Shown here: one piece after another, positions 34,816 to 38,017 of the stretch
How the letters are laid out: each line of letters begins with the position of its first letter
Numbering within the stretch: the first letter of the stretch is position 1
Assembly (NCBI GenBank): GCA_949743265.1
Contig: CATJSX010000043.1
Location: 1-38,017 of the forward strand
Direction: 5' to 3'
DNA length: 38,017 nt
Origin: an uncultured Peptococcaceae bacterium
Lineage (GTDB): Bacteria > Bacillota > Peptococcia > Peptococcales > Peptococcaceae
The notes under the pieces: generated by a model
Database searches by the model: none
Told to the model about the DNA's origin: nothing
What the model saw: only the letters and a program-made list of their open reading frames with translations
Program-made: the position numbers and the translations under genes

Positions 34816-35808
34816 ATGGGTTTATTTTCAAAATTTAAGCAAACATTTTTTGGTGGCGGTGAAGAATTAACCGACAGTCTTGCTAAGACTCGTAAAGGCT
34901 TTGTTGAAAAAGTTTTTGACGTATTTACTGGCAAAGAAATTGATGAAGATTTATATGAAGAATTGGAAGAAACACTAATCCAAGGCGATGTTGGCGTTAA
35001 TACTGCTATCAATTTAGTAGAAAAACTTAGAGAACGTGAAAAACAGGATAAAATTAAATACGCTCACGATTTACGCGATGTACTCATTGAAGAAATCATC
35101 AAGCTGATGGGCACAGAAACCGTACCATTGGCTTTAAATGAAAATGAATTGAATATTATTTTGGTTGTTGGCGTTAACGGTGTTGGCAAAACTACCAGCA
35201 TCGGTAAGTTAGCCAACCGAATGAAAAAAGACGGACATAAAGTGATTTTAGGCGCTGCCGATACTTTTCGTGCCGCTGCCAGTGAACAGTTGAAAATCTG
35301 GGGCGAACGCGTCGGCATCGACGTCATTCGCCATCAAGAAGGCGCTGATCCAGCAGCGGTAGTCTTTGACGCTATTGCCGCTGCCAAATCCCGTCAATGT
35401 GATGTGTTGATTATCGATACCGCTGGACGGCTGCATAACAAAGTCAATTTGATGAACGAATTAAGCAAAATTCGACGTGTTATTGATCAAGAAGCTAACG
35501 GCGCTTTAAAAGAAGTTTTATTGGTTTTAGATGCTACCACAGGTCAAAATGCTCTTTCGCAAGCGAAAACATTTAGTGAAGCTTGCGGTGTAACGGGCGT
35601 CATTTTAACGAAATTAGACGGTACTGCTAAGGGCGGCGTTACTATCGGCATTAAAGCCGAATACGATTTGCCAGTAAAATTGGTCGGTACTGGCGAACAA
35701 ATCGACGATATGCATATTTTTGATCCCCAAAGTTTTGTATCGGCATTGTTCGCTGATCTCAATGAAGAAGAAAGCGAGGCAACAAGTAATGAGCAAACTA
35801 TTGATTAA
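34816..35808 (+). CDS. ftsY: Signal recognition particle receptor FtsY
   Basis: FtsY docks the SRP-ribosome complex at the membrane. The 330-residue protein has a short N-terminus (GLFSKFKQTFFGGGEEL, amphipathic and membrane-binding), the N helical domain, and the SRP GTPase G domain. Visible motifs are GVNGVGKTTSIGKLA, DTFRAAASEQL, DTAGRLHNK, TKLDGTAKGG and GTGEQIDDM. The long acidic A domain of enterobacterial FtsY is absent, as usual in Firmicutes. AAGGAGG precedes the ATG. Its last 20 bases overlap the start of mtaD. Confidence 0.98.
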   Translation: MGLFSKFKQTFFGGGEELTDSLAKTRKGFVEKVFDVFTGKEIDEDLYEELEETLIQGDVGVNTAINLVEKLREREKQDKIKYAHDLRDVLIEEIIKLMGTETVPLALNENELNIILVVGVNGVGKTTSIGKLANRMKKDGHKVILGAADTFRAAASEQLKIWGERVGIDVIRHQEGADPAAVVFDAIAAAKSRQCDVLIIDTAGRLHNKVNLMNELSKIRRVIDQEANGALKEVLLVLDATTGQNALSQAKTFSEACGVTGVILTKLDGTAKGGVTIGIKAEYDLPVKLVGTGEQIDDMHIFDPQSFVSALFADLNEEESEATSNEQTID

Positions 35809-37078
35809 AAATACCTATATTTTAACTATGACTGAAGAAAAATTGACGAAAGGCGATATTTTGATTGATGGACAATTTATTGTCGCTGTCGGTCAAGTAC
35901 CGGCATCAATGTTCACAGATGATCAGGTAGAAATACTTGACGGAACAAATTGCTTGACTATGCCAGGATTAGTCAATACCCATACTCACGCTGGCATGAC
36001 ACTTTTACGTAGTTATGCTGATGATATGGAATTGATGCCATGGCTTAACGATGCCATTTGGCCGGCAGAGGCAAAAATGACGGACGAGCATATTTATTGG
36101 GGGAGCAAATTAGCCATGGTCGAAATGATTAGATCGGGCACAACCGCCTTTGCCGATATGTATTCTAGTATGGAAGAAGTAGCACGCGCTGTCAGCGAAA
36201 CCGGCATACGTGCTAATTTAGCGCGAGGGTGCTTAGCTATCACTGACCATGACGATAACAGTATCAAAGAAAGTCGTACACTTTTTGACCATTGGCACAA
36301 CAGCGCTGATGGACGAATTAAAGTATGGCTGGCTCCTCATTCTCCTTATACTTGCCCGCCGGATTATTTAGCAAAATTAGTTAATCTAGCTAAAGAATTA
36401 AAAACCGGTTTACACATTCATGTAGCTGAAACGACTGATGAAATCAATCAAATTGCCGAAAATTATCAGCGGACGCCCGTAGAATATTTGTTGGATAATC
36501 ATGTTTTTGACGTGCCAGTATTGGCTGCTCACTGCGTTTATATAAACGATAACGATATGACTATTCTAGCTCAACATCATGCTGCCGTTGCTCATAATCC
36601 TGCTAGCAATATGAAACTGGCCAGCGGCATAGCTCCTATAGCAGCTATGCTAGAAAAAGGTATTACGGTAGGTTTAGGCACAGATGGAACCTCCAGCAAT
36701 AATAGTTTAAATCTTTTTCGTGATATGAGTATCTGCTCATTTTTGCATAAAGTTAATTTGCTGGATCCCACTGCTTTAAAAGCCTATGATGTGCTGAAAA
36801 TGGCCACTATTGGCGGTGCCAAAGCATTAGGTTGGGAACAAGAAATTGGAACGCTGGTTGTAGGCAAAAAAGCGGATATTATCATGGTTGATTTAGATAA
36901 ACCTCATTTCTGTCCATGGAATAATGTCATTGCTGATTTAGTTTATTCAGCGCAAGGTAGCGATGTTAAAAACAGCATTATCGACGGCAAAATCGTAATG
37001 AAGAATTATCAATTGCCTCATCTCGATGTACGAGAAATTTATCAAAAAACTTATGAAAGCGCACAAGCAATCAAGTAA
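35789..37078 (+). CDS. mtaD: 5'-methylthioadenosine / S-adenosylhomocysteine deaminase
   Basis: This amidohydrolase removes the 6-amino group of methylthioadenosine or S-adenosylhomocysteine, giving the inosyl forms. The 429-residue protein has metal ligands His65 and His67 in NTHTHAGM, then the MtaD-typical LLRSYADDMELMPWL. Further ligands and catalytic residues are in LHIHVAET, AAHCVYINDNDM and GTDGTSSNNSLNLF. I start at ATG 35789, because the conserved strand begins there and GCGAGG lies 9 bases upstream; the longer frame starting inside ftsY is less likely. The gene overlaps ftsY by 20 bases. It could feed the ahcY-like enzyme at 21027. Exact substrate preference is not visible. Confidence 0.95.
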   Translation: MSKLLIKNTYILTMTEEKLTKGDILIDGQFIVAVGQVPASMFTDDQVEILDGTNCLTMPGLVNTHTHAGMTLLRSYADDMELMPWLNDAIWPAEAKMTDEHIYWGSKLAMVEMIRSGTTAFADMYSSMEEVARAVSETGIRANLARGCLAITDHDDNSIKESRTLFDHWHNSADGRIKVWLAPHSPYTCPPDYLAKLVNLAKELKTGLHIHVAETTDEINQIAENYQRTPVEYLLDNHVFDVPVLAAHCVYINDNDMTILAQHHAAVAHNPASNMKLASGIAPIAAMLEKGITVGLGTDGTSSNNSLNLFRDMSICSFLHKVNLLDPTALKAYDVLKMATIGGAKALGWEQEIGTLVVGKKADIIMVDLDKPHFCPWNNVIADLVYSAQGSDVKNSIIDGKIVMKNYQLPHLDVREIYQKTYESAQAIK

Positions 37079-37128
37079 AACACCTTACGCTCAACGACAA
37101 TACAATAAAATTATATCCTATTAAAATT

Positions 37129-37183
37129 AAAAAACTTCCCGTTAAAGGCAAAATTTGCAATTACCTTTATCAGGAAGTTTTTT
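37129..37183 (+). terminator. Terminator after mtaD
   Basis: AAAAAACTTCC (37129-37139) pairs with GGAAGTTTTTT (37173-37183). An inner AAAGG/CCTTT pair extends the stem. It ends the rnc-mtaD block. Confidence 0.9.
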
Positions 37184-37880
37184 ATTGTGAAGAATAATAT
37201 TTTTTTACTACATTGCTGCTTATAAGCATATGTCTTCATTTTTCTATTGTTAGGATTTTGCTATATTATTGCTATATCTCAAATATCATACTTCAATTTT
37301 ATTCTGAACAAATAATTATATTGCTAGACATAGGAACTTCGTATTTTATGCTACTTTCATCTGCGCGAGAGTTAAGGTTAATAAACTTTCAAAAGCGGTA
37401 TTATTATGTTCTTAAATAGCATAAATTCTCCATTTGCGTTATATTCTATACTACACAAAAATTAGGTGTCCAAATAGAAAACTTACAACATTGAGAGCGA
37501 AAAGAATGAATTTTATGCATGAAGGGAAAGAATTATTCGTTCAAAACAAGCAATAAACGTAAAGATTCTCTAAATGCTACCTTTTATACAAAAGGGATTG
37601 TATTCGAAAAAATCCCTTTAACTTCCAATTAAATACCGTTAAAAAAACAATACCAAAACCTTATCTAAAATAGAAGACGTTTGCTTATCTTTTTTTACAG
37701 AGTGAATAATAAAATCTATCAAAAATGTTATGATAAGCTCATCATACTGTTAAGAGCAAAATTTTCTATTTTTAAACTTTATAGAATGACTGAAAACAGG
37801 TATTAACTTTGAACATAGACTACCAACTTTTGAAAGTATCAGAATCTAAGTATTCCTGAAAAAATATCATTAAAAAATCT
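37184..37880. other. AT-rich region without an intact gene
   Basis: No frame here looks like a real protein. A 68-codon frame at 37213-37419 encodes a low-complexity Ile/Leu/Tyr-rich string with no ribosome-binding site. A 9-bp perfect inverted repeat, AAAGGGATT / AATCCCTTT (37591-37599, 37611-37619), has no T-tract after it. Many stops in all frames and the relic just downstream suggest decayed sequence. Confidence 0.5.
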
Positions 37881-37888
37881 GTATAGAT

Positions 37889-37969
37889 TTTTGCCAAGAG
37901 CATCTACGACCAGAAGTACTTGAAAAGTTTATGTATGACAACGCTGCTAAATTATTATCTCTAAAATAA
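37889..37969 (+). pseudogene. C-terminal remnant, possibly of an amidohydrolase
   Basis: From about 37889 a plus-strand frame reads CIDFCQEHLRPEVLEKFMYD then NAAKLL before TAA at 37967-37969. The NAAKLL ending preceded by a helical stretch is how many TIM-barrel amidohydrolases end, where a last helix after the barrel carries an Asn-Ala-x-x-Leu-Leu motif. An in-frame TAA lies a few codons upstream and no start or barrel motif is found before it, so only the 3' tip of a gene remains. The family assignment is a pattern match by eye. Confidence 0.4.
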
Positions 37970-37988
37970 ATTTTCCATACAAGAAAGC

Positions 37989-38017
37989 CGTTTATCGCTA
38001 AATCTTAGCAATAAACG
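37989..38017 (+). terminator. Hairpin cut by the right window edge
   Basis: CGTTTATCGCTAA (37989-38001) pairs with TTAGCAATAAACG (38005-38017) with one C-A mismatch. The stem may extend past the window. Its place 20 bases after the remnant fits the old terminator of that gene. Confidence 0.6.

Noticed and set aside
37213-37419. 68-codon open frame after mtaD
   Set aside because: Low-complexity Ile/Leu/Tyr-rich translation of AT-rich DNA, no ribosome-binding site and no recognisable pattern.
1-38017. Defence island, prophage, transposon or CRISPR array
   Set aside because: No integrase, transposase, cas gene, direct-repeat array or restriction/toxin gene is visible; nearly all genes have chromosomal housekeeping roles.

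Overview
The window is a stretch of AT-rich bacterial chromosome carrying mostly housekeeping genes. Gene order and regulation point to the Firmicutes: a T-box leader precedes pheST, a tmcAL(ylbM)-ylbJ operon lies next to a DUF177(ylbN)-rpmF operon, and an rnc / radical-SAM / smc / ftsY run follows. The presence of mtaD together with a short, archaeal/Thermotoga-type adenosylhomocysteinase would suit a Negativicutes or clostridial genome. That placement is an inference from gene content, not something the sequence proves. I see no rRNA, tRNA, insertion sequence, prophage or CRISPR array.

Layout, left end. The 3' end of an unrecognised gene (to 490) is followed by a TetR regulator and a DHA2-type drug efflux pump with a consensus promoter and operator-like palindromes (664-3134). 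A two-component system on the minus strand follows, with the response regulator gene overlapping the start of a large multi-membrane histidine kinase gene (3269-6404). A 420-base intergenic region with an unexplained plus-strand terminator hairpin leads into lon and ysxC (6824-9827). Next come a phenylalanine T-box with pheS and pheT (10008-13806), a YjaB-like acetyltransferase on the minus strand, trmB, then argH followed by a small lipoprotein gene and a DUF4026/DUF2314-type gene (15545-18727).

Middle and right. hemW (minus) is followed by a Pat/MnaT-like acetyltransferase, then an adenosylhomocysteinase-like gene and a DinG helicase with an N-terminal exonuclease (21027-25081). tmcAL and ylbJ run on the minus strand, divergent from the DUF177-rpmF pair. 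After a convergent NifX-like small protein, the last operon-like block is rnc, an Elp3-like radical SAM gene, smc, ftsY and mtaD (29524-37078), several of them overlapping. The final 830 bases hold no intact gene, but there is a remnant resembling an amidohydrolase C-terminus followed by a hairpin cut by the window edge.

How the genes fit together. Translation and tRNA functions dominate (pheST, trmB, tmcAL, rpmF, rnc), with protein quality control and targeting (lon, ftsY) and chromosome maintenance (smc, dinG). The most interesting metabolic link is the pair ahcY-like plus mtaD. The hydrolase has Lys where canonical enzymes have the Glu that recognises the adenine amino group, and mtaD deaminates S-adenosylhomocysteine to S-inosylhomocysteine. 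Together they could form the deaminate-then-hydrolyse route known from methanogens. I did not find a clearly new defence or mobile system. The best candidates for new biology are that pathway, the hairpin upstream of lon, the lipoprotein/DUF4026 pair and the unusual TetR and kinase architectures.
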